Below are positions 40,212 to 48,003 of a stretch of DNA of 64,000 nucleotides, one piece after another (position 1 is the stretch's first letter; each line of letters opens with the position of its first letter). The stretch is from BJHL01 sp040378885 (lineage in GTDB: Bacteria > Planctomycetota > Phycisphaerae > Phycisphaerales > UBA1924), in the NCBI GenBank assembly GCA_046316615.1, contig JBKDAN010000016.1, positions 166,422 to 230,421 of the forward strand. The letters are read 5' to 3'. Below the pieces are notes generated by a model. That model searched no databases. It had not been told where the DNA came from and saw only the letters and a list, made by a program, of their open reading frames with translations. A program made the position numbers and the translations under genes.

Positions 40212-42947
40212 ATGCATTTTGGCAAGTTCATCACCGGCATCTGCGAACGAACCGGCTCGGTGCCAGCGGGCTTATTGTGCAACGGCATGGCGGGCATTCT
40301 GATGAAGCTGGGTGAGACCGGCTCGCTTAAAGACGCAATGCTGGCCGTGGGCGTGGGCAATGGCGCAACGCCCGCCTCGCTGCTGGTCATCGCCGCGCTG
40401 GGCGGCGTGGGCCTGATTAACGCCTGCAAGAACCGCAAGTCCGCCCAGACTGCTGCATCCAAGATCGAAGCTATCGCAAATACCGCCGCAACCACGCAGG
40501 ACGCGGTCGCGAAGATCGCAGCGGCGATCCAAGAGTCTGGCGTGACGCTCGCTCCCCAGGACCTTCTCGACATTTCCCAGGCGATGGACGCCTGCGCTAA
40601 GAGTAATCTCGAAGCATTGCCCGATGCGATCATCGCCAAGCTCGCCGAGCTGGGCGAGACGATCCAGCGCGAAGATCCCATGGCCTTCGCCGCCATCGAA
40701 GCCAGCGCCGCCGCCCTTACCGCGCAGGTTGCAGGCGTCGAAGCTCGCCTGACGGCGATCCTTGCAGGCATCGCCAAAGACACCGTCCTGATTCCGGCAA
40801 TCGGCGAAGCCACAAGTGCCGCGCAAGACGCCCACGCCCCGCACCTCACGCTGCCCAACAAGCCCACCGACCGCACGCGGAACCAACTTGACTATAAATC
40901 GGAGCGATTAACGCTCGTGGGGCGTGAGGACGAACTCAAGGAGTTGAATGCGTGGCTGGACAAGCCCGACGCGTTCAGTTGGGATCTCTGGGTGGGGCCA
41001 GCAGGCAGTGGCAAGAATCGTCTCGCTTTGCACGTATGCCGCCAGCGATCCAAGGCGGCAAGCAGCCCTGAGGTCTGGCACGCGGGGTTTTGTGACCTCG
41101 ACGTGACGGACCTCAACGACTGGCGCCAATGGACGCCGCGTCAGCACACACTGATCGTCATTGACACAGTGGCCGTCCGCGCCGAGTACGTCGGCCGGAT
41201 TGTCGACATTTTGACGCAGCGCGCCGTGCCAACGAGTAATGCACCGTTGCCACAGGGCGTGCGCCCGTGGCCGCGGGGAATCAAGGTGCGATGCTTGCTG
41301 CTCGAACGCAGTAACTGGGCCAAACGGCTCGCACCCCATGGAGAAGCAGATGCTGCTGCAGGCAAGAACAGTGCCGCGACAAAGGGAAGCAAAGACACAG
41401 TTCCTCGCGAACCATCGTGGCTCATGACGCTCCGCATGAGCATGCAGAAGAACGGTGCGGCTGTGCAAGAGACGTACCACCGCGTCAACATCAACGACGG
41501 AGGTCGCACAATCGCCGGTGTATCGGTGGAAGCCGCCCGCGCGATCATCGCCGAAGATTCGAGACTCGCGGGCGAAATGCCATCGCCTCACGCGCTGGAC
41601 AATCGCCTCGCGGTGGCGAAACGCGTGGACCCGCAACTGCGCCCGCTGTTTGTGGCGATGGTCGCCAAGGCCCATCGCGAGACCTCCGGCGAGTTTTCTT
41701 TCGATGATCTCATCTCTTACGTGCAGGAAAAGGAGTGGAAAGAAGCGCTTGATCGCCTTGATAAGTATCGGTCGGGTCCGGGTGCCCCTCACGAAGCGTG
41801 GGAGAAACTCGTATGCCTCGCGACGATGTGCGGCGGCTTGGATGGGGCGACGTTGCACAGAGCACTCGCGCAACGCGAGGTCCAGCCGATGCCCACTACC
41901 TCAGATTGGGTGGCAGGCGAACGTTACGAGTTGCTCGTCGCAGACGCGGGTCGCACGCACGCAAGCCCAATTGAGCCTGACATCTTGGGTGAAGCATTCG
42001 TCTTGCAGTGGCTGACCCGAAATTCACTTGAAGCTGCTTCGATGATCACCTTGGCGTGGACACTGGGGATGGCGGATTTCTGTATGCGGTGCTGCCAGAG
42101 TTTTCCAAAGCAGGCCGAGGACTCGGGCCTGCTCGAACCGCGAAGCGGCGCGGTGGCGCGTGTGCTTGCCCAGTGCCACGAGATTCTCGCAAGCCGTGAA
42201 TCACGCGAGTTTGAATTCGCGGAGTACATGCTTCGCGAAATCGCGCGATCACAGCCCGGACAGATCAGTCACGGCACGGAGCAAGAGGCCCCGGTTACCC
42301 GCGTTTCGAAGAGCCCGCGAGGCCTTAGATTGCTCTCTGCGCGTCAGCAACCAGCCTTGGTGCGAGCAGTGGGTGCTGAATTGATCGAGATGCCAGATCT
42401 TGCGGTCGCGGACCACCTCCGCTGCGTGGAAGAGTTGCATGACCTCGTGTCGCAGCCCACCGCCAGCCACGAAGTTTGGAACAGAGTTGCTTACAGAATT
42501 GCTGACTGGCTTGTGGAATCGCGCGACGACAAGAGCGAGTTGCCCGGCGAGGCCCGCTTGATCTCGATTTTCTTCGATTGCGTGGATCACGCGGGCTGGT
42601 CGAGCGTCAAAGGGGTCGGACCGTTACACGAGCTGGTGAAGCGCATCGTCCCGGATCACGACGATGACTATATTGACTTCGACAAGTTCAAACATGCCTT
42701 CAAGATCGTCGGGCATCTGTACGAACGATTTCCCGCCGCACCGCCTGTCATCGGCGGATTGGCTCACGTGCTCGCGTACGGGCTCGCGAACTTCGAGTTT
42801 TCCCCAGAAGGCGCATCTGTGTGGCTTGAGAAACTGAACGAATTGAGAGTCACGAACGGCGATAACTCCGAAGTCGCGAAAGCCTGGGATGCGTATGTGC
42901 GTTCGCAATCCGCTGCTGGCGACTCGACAGGCAGCGATGCCGAGTAA
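40212..42947 (+). CDS. large predicted STAND-type P-loop NTPase with N-terminal membrane/coiled-coil region
   Basis: 911 aa from ATG 40212, with AAGGGG about 8 bases upstream. N-terminal 20 residues (MHFGKFITGICERTG), then a hydrophobic helix (ASLLVIAALGGVGLI) near residues 55-70, a long Ala-rich helical/coiled-coil stretch to about 215, and an NTPase domain starting LVGREDELKELNAWLD, with Walker A GPAGSGKNRLAL and Walker B TLIVIDTV. The C-terminal ~400 residues are helical without clear TPR or WD repeats. The layout resembles STAND signalling ATPases used in anti-phage and cell-death systems, but I recognise no effector domain. Flanked by paralogues and repeats, hence probably accessory DNA. 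Confidence 0.75.
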   Translation: MHFGKFITGICERTGSVPAGLLCNGMAGILMKLGETGSLKDAMLAVGVGNGATPASLLVIAALGGVGLINACKNRKSAQTAASKIEAIANTAATTQDAVAKIAAAIQESGVTLAPQDLLDISQAMDACAKSNLEALPDAIIAKLAELGETIQREDPMAFAAIEASAAALTAQVAGVEARLTAILAGIAKDTVLIPAIGEATSAAQDAHAPHLTLPNKPTDRTRNQLDYKSERLTLVGREDELKELNAWLDKPDAFSWDLWVGPAGSGKNRLALHVCRQRSKAASSPEVWHAGFCDLDVTDLNDWRQWTPRQHTLIVIDTVAVRAEYVGRIVDILTQRAVPTSNAPLPQGVRPWPRGIKVRCLLLERSNWAKRLAPHGEADAAAGKNSAATKGSKDTVPREPSWLMTLRMSMQKNGAAVQETYHRVNINDGGRTIAGVSVEAARAIIAEDSRLAGEMPSPHALDNRLAVAKRVDPQLRPLFVAMVAKAHRETSGEFSFDDLISYVQEKEWKEALDRLDKYRSGPGAPHEAWEKLVCLATMCGGLDGATLHRALAQREVQPMPTTSDWVAGERYELLVADAGRTHASPIEPDILGEAFVLQWLTRNSLEAASMITLAWTLGMADFCMRCCQSFPKQAEDSGLLEPRSGAVARVLAQCHEILASRESREFEFAEYMLREIARSQPGQISHGTEQEAPVTRVSKSPRGLRLLSARQQPALVRAVGAELIEMPDLAVADHLRCVEELHDLVSQPTASHEVWNRVAYRIADWLVESRDDKSELPGEARLISIFFDCVDHAGWSSVKGVGPLHELVKRIVPDHDDDYIDFDKFKHAFKIVGHLYERFPAAPPVIGGLAHVLAYGLANFEFSPEGASVWLEKLNELRVTNGDNSEVAKAWDAYVRSQSAAGDSTGSDAE

Positions 42948-43095
42948 GCCAAGCCGTATTACTTCATTGTGCGTTTGCGAGTCTTGGGCGAGGCCACCAG
43001 CAGCAACGCGCGGACCACAGCGGCAGCCCACACTTCCAACGTAGAGTGAAAGTCCACTGCCCCTTCGGGGCAGCCCTCCCTTTCGCGTCTCGCTT

Positions 43096-43145
43096 CCACG
43101 GGTTGCGCTGCGCCCGCGAGGACGCGGGCTGCGCTTTACCCGTGG
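43096..43145. repeat. dispersed-type palindrome
   Basis: Outer arms CCACGGGT / ACCCGTGG (8 bp), inner arms GCCCGCG / CGCGGGC (7 bp), loop AGGA. Similar TTCCACGGGT...ACCCGTGGC elements are, to my knowledge, common intergenic repeats in planctomycetes (recalled, not checked). Confidence 0.55.
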
Positions 43146-43491
43146 CTACAGCCCTGCGCCCCTTTGGGGCGGGTTGCTGGGGGCTTGCGGCGGGTGCGCG
43201 AACGGGGACGCGCGAAGGGCGAGCGGGAACGCGGGAAAGGCGAGCGGGAACGCTGGAAGTGCAAACAGGCACGCGCGAAGCGTGAGCGGGCGCGGGTGAT
43301 GCGGGAGCGGGCACGCGGGAGAAGCGAGTGGGAACGGGTTGCGGGTGAGTGGGAACGGGCGGCTCGTTCCTTCTCGCGGGGCGAGCGTTCCTTTTCGCGG
43401 GGCGAGCGTTCCCTTTCGCGAGCCGTCCGTTCCTGTTTGCGGGTTGGGCGTGCTGGTTTGCGGGGCGGGCGGGGAGGGGCGCGGGCGAGCT

Positions 43492-43585
43492 GCGAAATGG
43501 CCAAATGGTCAAATTGCCAAATGGCCAAATGTTGCGCGATGGCTTGCATTTGGCAATTTGGCCATTTGGTCATTTAGCCATTTGC
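43492..43585. repeat. long imperfect palindrome built from AAATGGCC-type units
   Basis: Left arm of repeated AAATGGCC, AAATGGTC, AAATTGCC units (43492-43531) faces a right arm of their complements (GGCAATTTGGCC, GGTCATTT, 43547-43585) across a 15-base centre. Pairing over about 39 positions with several mismatches. AT-rich relative to its surroundings. Located 38 bases before the second paralogue gene. Confidence 0.8.
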
Positions 43586-43622
43586 ACTTATCCCCCTCCG
43601 ACAAACGACCGACGTCCTTCCC

Positions 43623-44315
43623 ATGCCCGACTACATCCCTCGTCGTGAAGCATCGCTGGTGCCGTGGGTCAATCAGATGTCCACGGTGGTTGGGGATTGG
43701 TATGCGGGGCAGGGGATTGATAACAAGCTCGTGAATGATGTGCTGGTGCTGCGGGAGGCGTTTGCTGAGGCGTTTGCGGCGAGCGTGGCTGCGGATGCGG
43801 CGGCGCGTGCGGCGACGGCGGCCAAAGACGCAGCGCGGGACGCGCTGCTGGAGGCTGTGCGGATGCTGGCCCAGCAGGCTCAGCACGAGCCCGACATGGA
43901 CAACAGCGTGCGTGTGGATGCGGGGCTGACGGCTCGCAAGGCAACGCGCACGCGGACGAGCACGCCGCGCGTGGCTCCCTTGGTGAGCGCAGCACCGGTC
44001 GAGCGATTTGTGCATGAACTTCGCTTGGTGGTGGAAGGCGAAGCGGCGGGCAGCAGCGGCGCGGCAGTGAGAAAAGCCAAACCCAAGGGCGTGCAGCGGG
44101 CCGAGGTGTATCGCGCGATTGCCAACGCCGATGCGCCGATGCCCACCGATGATGCCGCGTTCGTGTACGTGGACAGCGTCAGCGAGAGCGCTGCGCGATT
44201 CACGCTCGATGGGCAAGCCGTGGGCAAACAGGCGTATTACAAGGTCCGCTACGTGTCGAGCAGAGGCCAACGCGGGCCGTGGAGCAATGTGGCGAGTGCG
44301 ACTGTTGCCGCGTAG
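43623..44315 (+). CDS. fibronectin-type-III-like hypothetical protein, paralogue of 38888-39547
   Basis: 230 aa beginning MPDYIPRREASLVPWVNQM. Helical N-terminal half (EAFAEAFAASVAADAAARAATAAKDAARDALLE, in pieces) and a C-terminal half ending SSRGQRGPWSNVASATVAA. Same domain order as the protein at 38888-39547 but diverged, with an added linker rich in Arg/Thr. No signal peptide. Unknown function. May be expressed with the NTPase or belong to a mobile segment. Confidence 0.75.
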   Translation: MPDYIPRREASLVPWVNQMSTVVGDWYAGQGIDNKLVNDVLVLREAFAEAFAASVAADAAARAATAAKDAARDALLEAVRMLAQQAQHEPDMDNSVRVDAGLTARKATRTRTSTPRVAPLVSAAPVERFVHELRLVVEGEAAGSSGAAVRKAKPKGVQRAEVYRAIANADAPMPTDDAAFVYVDSVSESAARFTLDGQAVGKQAYYKVRYVSSRGQRGPWSNVASATVAA

Positions 44316-44499
44316 CGGGAGAAGCAAGTCGCGGAGCGGGTGGGGGCGAGGAGAGAGCGGCATTCGGCATTCGTGATTCGTGATTCGTCGCAAGCGACGC
44401 CGGATGCACACATGGACCACAGAGCCTGCGCCAGCACGAATGCCGAATGACGGTTTGTATGGCCCGCGTTGCGGGTGCCGAATGCCGCGCGGACTTTCC

Positions 44500-44529
44500 C
44501 TAGTGCCTAGTGCCTGATGCCTAGTGCCT
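44500..44529. repeat. tandem CTAGTGCC repeat
   Basis: Units of CTAGTGC / CTGATGC in tandem. A related block (CTAGTGCCCAATGCCC...) is at 46716-46751 on the other side of groEL. Short variants also occur near 31240. Confidence 0.65.
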
Positions 44530-44560
44530 TCATGTCTCTCCCCAGTGCCTCTTCCCCAAG

Positions 44561-44599
44561 AAAAACGCCCCGCTCGACCTTGGCGGGGCGAGCGGGGCG
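44561..44599 (-). terminator. Rho-independent terminator after groEL
   Basis: Minus strand: 11-bp stem CGCCCCGCTCG / CGAGCGGGGCG, 12-base loop, then five T (plus-strand A at 44561-44565). It begins 27 bases after the groEL stop codon. Confidence 0.9.
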
Positions 44600-44626
44600 T
44601 GTGTGTTGCGTGATGGCGAAGATCAA

Positions 44627-46258
44627 TCAATAGTCGTCGCCGTGGTCATGGTCGTGGCCGCCCGCGGGCTTCTTCTCGCGAATCTCGACAATCGCGGCTT
44701 CGGTCGTGAGCAGCAGGCCCGCTACGCTCGCCGCGTTCTGCAGCGCGACGCGTTCGACCTTGGTGGGCACGATCACGCCCATCTTGATCATGTCGCCGTA
44801 CTCGTGGGTGAGGGCGTTGTAGCCGAAGTTGGCCTGCGTGCCTTCTTCGATCTTGCTCGCGATGACGCTGCCGTCCAGGCCGCAGTTGGCTGCGATCTGC
44901 TTGACGGGGGCCGCGACCGCGCGGTAGACGATGTCGATGCCGCTGCGCTCGTCGCCCTCGACCTTCTTGCGGAGCTTGTCCAGAGCCTGACGGGCACGCA
45001 GCACCGCCACGCCGCCGCCGGGCAGGATGCCTTCTTCAACGGCCGCACGGCAGGCGTGCAGCGCATCTTCGACACGCATCTTCTTTTCCTTCATCTCGAC
45101 TTCGGTCGCCGCGCCGACGTTGACCTGCGCCACGCCGCCCGACAGCTTCGCGAGACGCTCTTCGAGCTTCTCACGGTCGTAGTCGCTGCTGGCCGCGTCG
45201 ATCTGGTGACGGATCATGTCGATGCGGCCCTTGATCGCATCGCTCTTGCCCGCGCCTTCGACGATGGTCGTGTTGTCCTTGTCGACGACGATCTTCTTCG
45301 CGCGACCGAGGTCGGCGATCTCGAGCTTCTCGAGATCCATGCCCAGCTCTTCCATCACAGCCTTGCCGCCGGTGAGGGTCGCGATGTCGCCCAGCATTTC
45401 CTTGCGGCGATCGCCAAAGCCCGGAGCCTTGACCGCGCAGACCTTCAGCACGCCGCGAATCTTGTTCACGACGAGCGTCGCGAGCGCTTCGCTCTCGACA
45501 TCTTCCGCGATGATCAGCAGGCTGCTGCCGCTCTCAGCAATCTTGCCGAGGATGGGCAGCAGGTCCTTCGCGCTGCCGATCTTCTTCTCGCTGATCAGCA
45601 CGTAGGGGTTCTCAAGGATCGTCTCCATCGTGCCCACGTTGGTCACGAAGTGGGGCGACAGATAGCCCTTGTCAAACTGCATGCCTTCAACCAGATCAAC
45701 TTCGGTTTGCAGGCTCTTGCCTTCTTCGACCGTGATCACGCCGTCCTTGCCGACCTTGTCCATCGCGTCGGCGATGATCTTGCCGATCTGCTCGTCGTGG
45801 TTGGCGCTGCACGTGCCGACCTGCGCGATTTCCTTGCTGGTCTCCACCTTCTTGCTGAGCTTCTTCAGTTCCGCGACGACTTCGTTCACGGCCATGTCAA
45901 TGCCGCGCTTCACGAGGTTGGGGTTCGCGCCAGCGGTGATGACCTTCAGGCCTTCGCTGTAGATAGCTTCGGCGTAGATGGTGGCGGTGGTCGTGCCGTC
46001 GCCCGCGTCCTTGCTCGCCTTGCTCGCGACTTCCTTGATCATCTGCGCGCCCAGGTTCTCGTACTGGTCTTCCAGTTCGATCTCCTTCGCGACCGTCACG
46101 CCGTCCTTGGTGACGGTGGGGGCGCCAAAGGACTTCTCAAGAACCACCACGCGGCCCGAAGGACCGAGCGTGACCTTGACGGCGTGGGCGAGCTTCTGCA
46201 CGCCCTTGAGAATGCGCTCCCGCGCGTCGGTGTTGAAAGCGATGGATTTAGCGGCCAT
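44627..46258 (-). CDS. groL: chaperonin GroEL
   Basis: 543 aa ATP-dependent folding chamber. Begins MAAKSIAFNTDARERILKGV, with VTLGPSGRVVVLEKSFGAP, DGVTVAKEIELED, DAGDGTTTATI (ATP site) and EEGILPGGGVAVLRA. The C-terminus is GGHDHDHGDDY instead of the common Gly-Gly-Met tail, hinting at a different cavity lining or metal binding. It follows groES and a small ORF on the same strand. No CIRCE element was seen, so control is probably not by HrcA. Confidence 0.98.
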   Translation of the reverse strand: MAAKSIAFNTDARERILKGVQKLAHAVKVTLGPSGRVVVLEKSFGAPTVTKDGVTVAKEIELEDQYENLGAQMIKEVASKASKDAGDGTTTATIYAEAIYSEGLKVITAGANPNLVKRGIDMAVNEVVAELKKLSKKVETSKEIAQVGTCSANHDEQIGKIIADAMDKVGKDGVITVEEGKSLQTEVDLVEGMQFDKGYLSPHFVTNVGTMETILENPYVLISEKKIGSAKDLLPILGKIAESGSSLLIIAEDVESEALATLVVNKIRGVLKVCAVKAPGFGDRRKEMLGDIATLTGGKAVMEELGMDLEKLEIADLGRAKKIVVDKDNTTIVEGAGKSDAIKGRIDMIRHQIDAASSDYDREKLEERLAKLSGGVAQVNVGAATEVEMKEKKMRVEDALHACRAAVEEGILPGGGVAVLRARQALDKLRKKVEGDERSGIDIVYRAVAAPVKQIAANCGLDGSVIASKIEEGTQANFGYNALTHEYGDMIKMGVIVPTKVERVALQNAASVAGLLLTTEAAIVEIREKKPAGGHDHDHGDDY

Positions 46259-46421
46259 TTGTTTACCTTTCTGAGAATCTGCATTTCACTGCGAGAGTGG
46301 GAAAGAGAGCGGGGAACGGGGCTTGTGGCCCGAAACCGGTTGGTTGTGTTTCCAGTTCTCTGCTCTCTTTTCTCTTTCTTCCCGTCCCTTGCAGTGACTG
46401 TGTTTCGTTGCTTGACTGTCG

Positions 46422-46664
46422 TTACTTCACTGTCTTGCCCAGCCCGATGCGAACCCACGTCACCCGCGGTGCATCAAGCACATAGACCGATTGACCATCC
46501 GTGACCTTGACAAGGTGGTCAGCCTCATCAGGAATGAGCATCGCCCGCTTGACTTCCAGACTCGCCACACCAGGCACAGGCGAAGGCACATCAGCAAACA
46601 CAACCATCAGGTCGCGTTCGCCATTGAGTTCGCGCAGGGCTTGTCGCAGTTGGTCGGAAGTCAT
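46422..46664 (-). CDS. small conserved-looking protein between groES and groEL
   Basis: 80 aa, MTSDQLRQALRELNGERDLMVVFADVPSPVP... ending RIGLGKTVK. Predicted alpha/beta, with no signal or membrane segment. No family recognised. Position inside the chaperonin cluster suggests co-transcription. Confidence 0.6.
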   Translation of the reverse strand: MTSDQLRQALRELNGERDLMVVFADVPSPVPGVASLEVKRAMLIPDEADHLVKVTDGQSVYVLDAPRVTWVRIGLGKTVK

Positions 46665-46715
46665 GGGAGAAGCTATGAGGCACGAGGCGATTGCGTTGTG
46701 GCATTTGGTTTGACC

Positions 46716-46751
46716 CTAGTGCCCAATGCCCAGTGCCCAGTGCCCAGTGCC
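46716..46751. repeat. tandem GCCCAGT repeat
   Basis: Units CTAGTGC, CCAATGC, CCAGTGC (three times). Sister of the block at 44500-44529. Located in the gap before the groES stop. Confidence 0.6.
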
Positions 46752-46760
46752 TTCTTTCTT

Positions 46761-47081
46761 TCAGTCAATCACCGCGAGCACATCATCTTCGCTCATCATC
46801 AGAAACTCCACGCCATCGAGCTTGATTTCCGTGCCCGAGTAGCTCGTGAAGATGATGCGATCACCCTTCTTCAGCGTCAGCGGGATGCGAGCGCCGGTGT
46901 CGGTGTTCAGGTTGCCCGTGCCCACGGCTTCGATCACGCCGGTCTTGGGCTTGTCCTTGCTGGTTTCGGGCAGAAAAATGCCCGAGTCAGTCTTGCTCGC
47001 GGCTTCATCGCGCTTCACGAGAATCTTGTCGCCAAGCGGACGAACGGTCGTTTTGCTGCTCTTGCTAGCGGTCTTCGACAT
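46761..47081 (-). CDS. groS: co-chaperonin GroES
   Basis: 106 aa. VRPLGDKILVKRDEAASKTDSGIFLPE, GVIEAVGTG, LKKGDRIIFTSYSGTEIKLDG and MMSEDDVLAVID fit the family, with a 10-residue Ser/Lys-rich N-terminal extension. First gene of groES-orf-groEL. AGGAG precedes the ATG. Caps the GroEL ring. Confidence 0.96.
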   Translation of the reverse strand: MSKTASKSSKTTVRPLGDKILVKRDEAASKTDSGIFLPETSKDKPKTGVIEAVGTGNLNTDTGARIPLTLKKGDRIIFTSYSGTEIKLDGVEFLMMSEDDVLAVID

Positions 47082-47260
47082 AAGGACTCCTCTTGAAATT
47101 CAAACCTCACCACAAAGACGCGAAGCACGCAAAGATGAGAACGGAAAGCGGAGAGAAATGAGCGGTCTTGCCGCCTGACACTCCACATTGTCTTTCCCGT
47201 TCTCTGCTCTCTGTTCTCCCTCTTTGCGTCCTTGGCATCTTTGCGGTGAACTCTTCCTCT

Positions 47261-47782
47261 TCATCCCGGCCAGCGACCTTGGTAATGTCGCTGCAAGCAC
47301 CGGCGTAACACTTCCAACATCAGATCCAGCTCATGGCTCTCTCGCGGCCTGTCCACCACCGCGAATGCACCCGACTTCAGCGCCGCGCTCAGCTCCCGCG
47401 CTTCATCGCGTGCGCTGCGCCGTCGCTTCACCACCACCACCGGCGGCGGCTGCGACAATCGCGCCAGCAACTCCAGCAGCCGAGGGCCCCCCTCCGCAAA
47501 CTCATCATCCGCTTCCGCCGCATCCAGCGGCAGCCCCAAATCAACCACCGCGATATGAATCGGCAATTGCTCAATTACTCGCGTCGCCTCGCGCCCCGAT
47601 TGCGCCCGATGGCTCATGATGCCCATCGGCTCCAGCAGCCGAGGCAGTCGGTTTACCCACGGGTCCGTCTCCCAGCCCGCGTAGCTCAGCAGCAGATTCA
47701 GCCGACCACCCATGCCGCCACCCGCGCAGCCAAACGCCGCCGACCCAGTCGGCAGAGCGTCTTCAGGATGGCGGCGCAGCAT
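47261..47782 (-). CDS. receiver-like protein with degenerate phosphorylation site
   Basis: About 173 aa from ATG 47782 (start uncertain). NLLLSYAGWETDPWVNRLPRLLEPMG, then IAVVDLGLPLD, which has the Asp of a receiver strand 3, and FAVVDRPRESHELDLMLEVLRRC. The conserved Lys of receivers is replaced near AVVDRPR, and the acidic pair of strand 1 is missing (LLLSYAG). So it looks like a receiver-fold protein that is probably not phosphorylated normally. No effector domain. Confidence 0.65.
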   Translation of the reverse strand: MLRRHPEDALPTGSAAFGCAGGGMGGRLNLLLSYAGWETDPWVNRLPRLLEPMGIMSHRAQSGREATRVIEQLPIHIAVVDLGLPLDAAEADDEFAEGGPRLLELLARLSQPPPVVVVKRRRSARDEARELSAALKSGAFAVVDRPRESHELDLMLEVLRRCLQRHYQGRWPG

Positions 47783-47830
47783 CACCACGCTACACAATGG
47801 GCAACCCGCGTGCCAGTCTGTCTCTGGTGG

Positions 47831-47849
47831 GCCGCCCCTCCGGGGCGGC
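47831..47849. repeat. GC-rich palindrome, copy of the one at 35913
   Basis: GCCGCCCC / GGGGCGGC with a TCC loop. Context GGTGGGCCGCCCCTCC is nearly the same as at 35910-35924, indicating a dispersed element. Confidence 0.55.
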
Positions 47850-48003
47850 TGTATTCCAAAGACTTACGACAACTCTACCGCGTCCGTGCTTTCTGTTTCC
47901 CACCTTGGCACCCCGCCCTTCCCATCCCGAGTGCCAACTTGGCAGCCCCCAAATCGCTCCCGCCCACGTTCGGATGACGGTCGGCCCCCAACTACCATCC
48001 ACT

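Larger units (their letters stand above)
42948..43622. other. 675-base low-complexity intergenic region
   Basis: From the NTPase stop to the paralogue start. Holds a palindrome (43096-43145), a run of degenerate 12-16-base units like GCGAGCGGGAACGCG (about 43200-43360), then inverted-sense units like GGGGCGAGCGTTCC (about 43362-43440), and a long AT-richer palindrome (43492-43585). Open frames through it are Arg-rich artefacts of the repeats. I see no real gene. Confidence 0.6.
44316..44626. other. intergenic stretch with short tandem repeats
   Basis: 311 bases. Holds ATTCGTGATTCGTG repeats near 44375, a tandem CTAGTGCCTAGTGCC block (44500-44529), and the groEL terminator (44561-44599). No gene seen. 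Confidence 0.6.

Noticed and set aside
42964..43577. Arg/Pro-rich open frames in the low-complexity block
   Set aside because: Several overlapping frames on both strands are open because the DNA is a short-unit repeat. No ribosome site or domain.
44603..46504. 633-aa plus-strand open frame
   Set aside because: Antisense shadow of groEL.
47082..47260. CIRCE heat-shock operator before groES
   Set aside because: I looked for TTAGCACTC-N9-GAGTGCTAA and found nothing similar.
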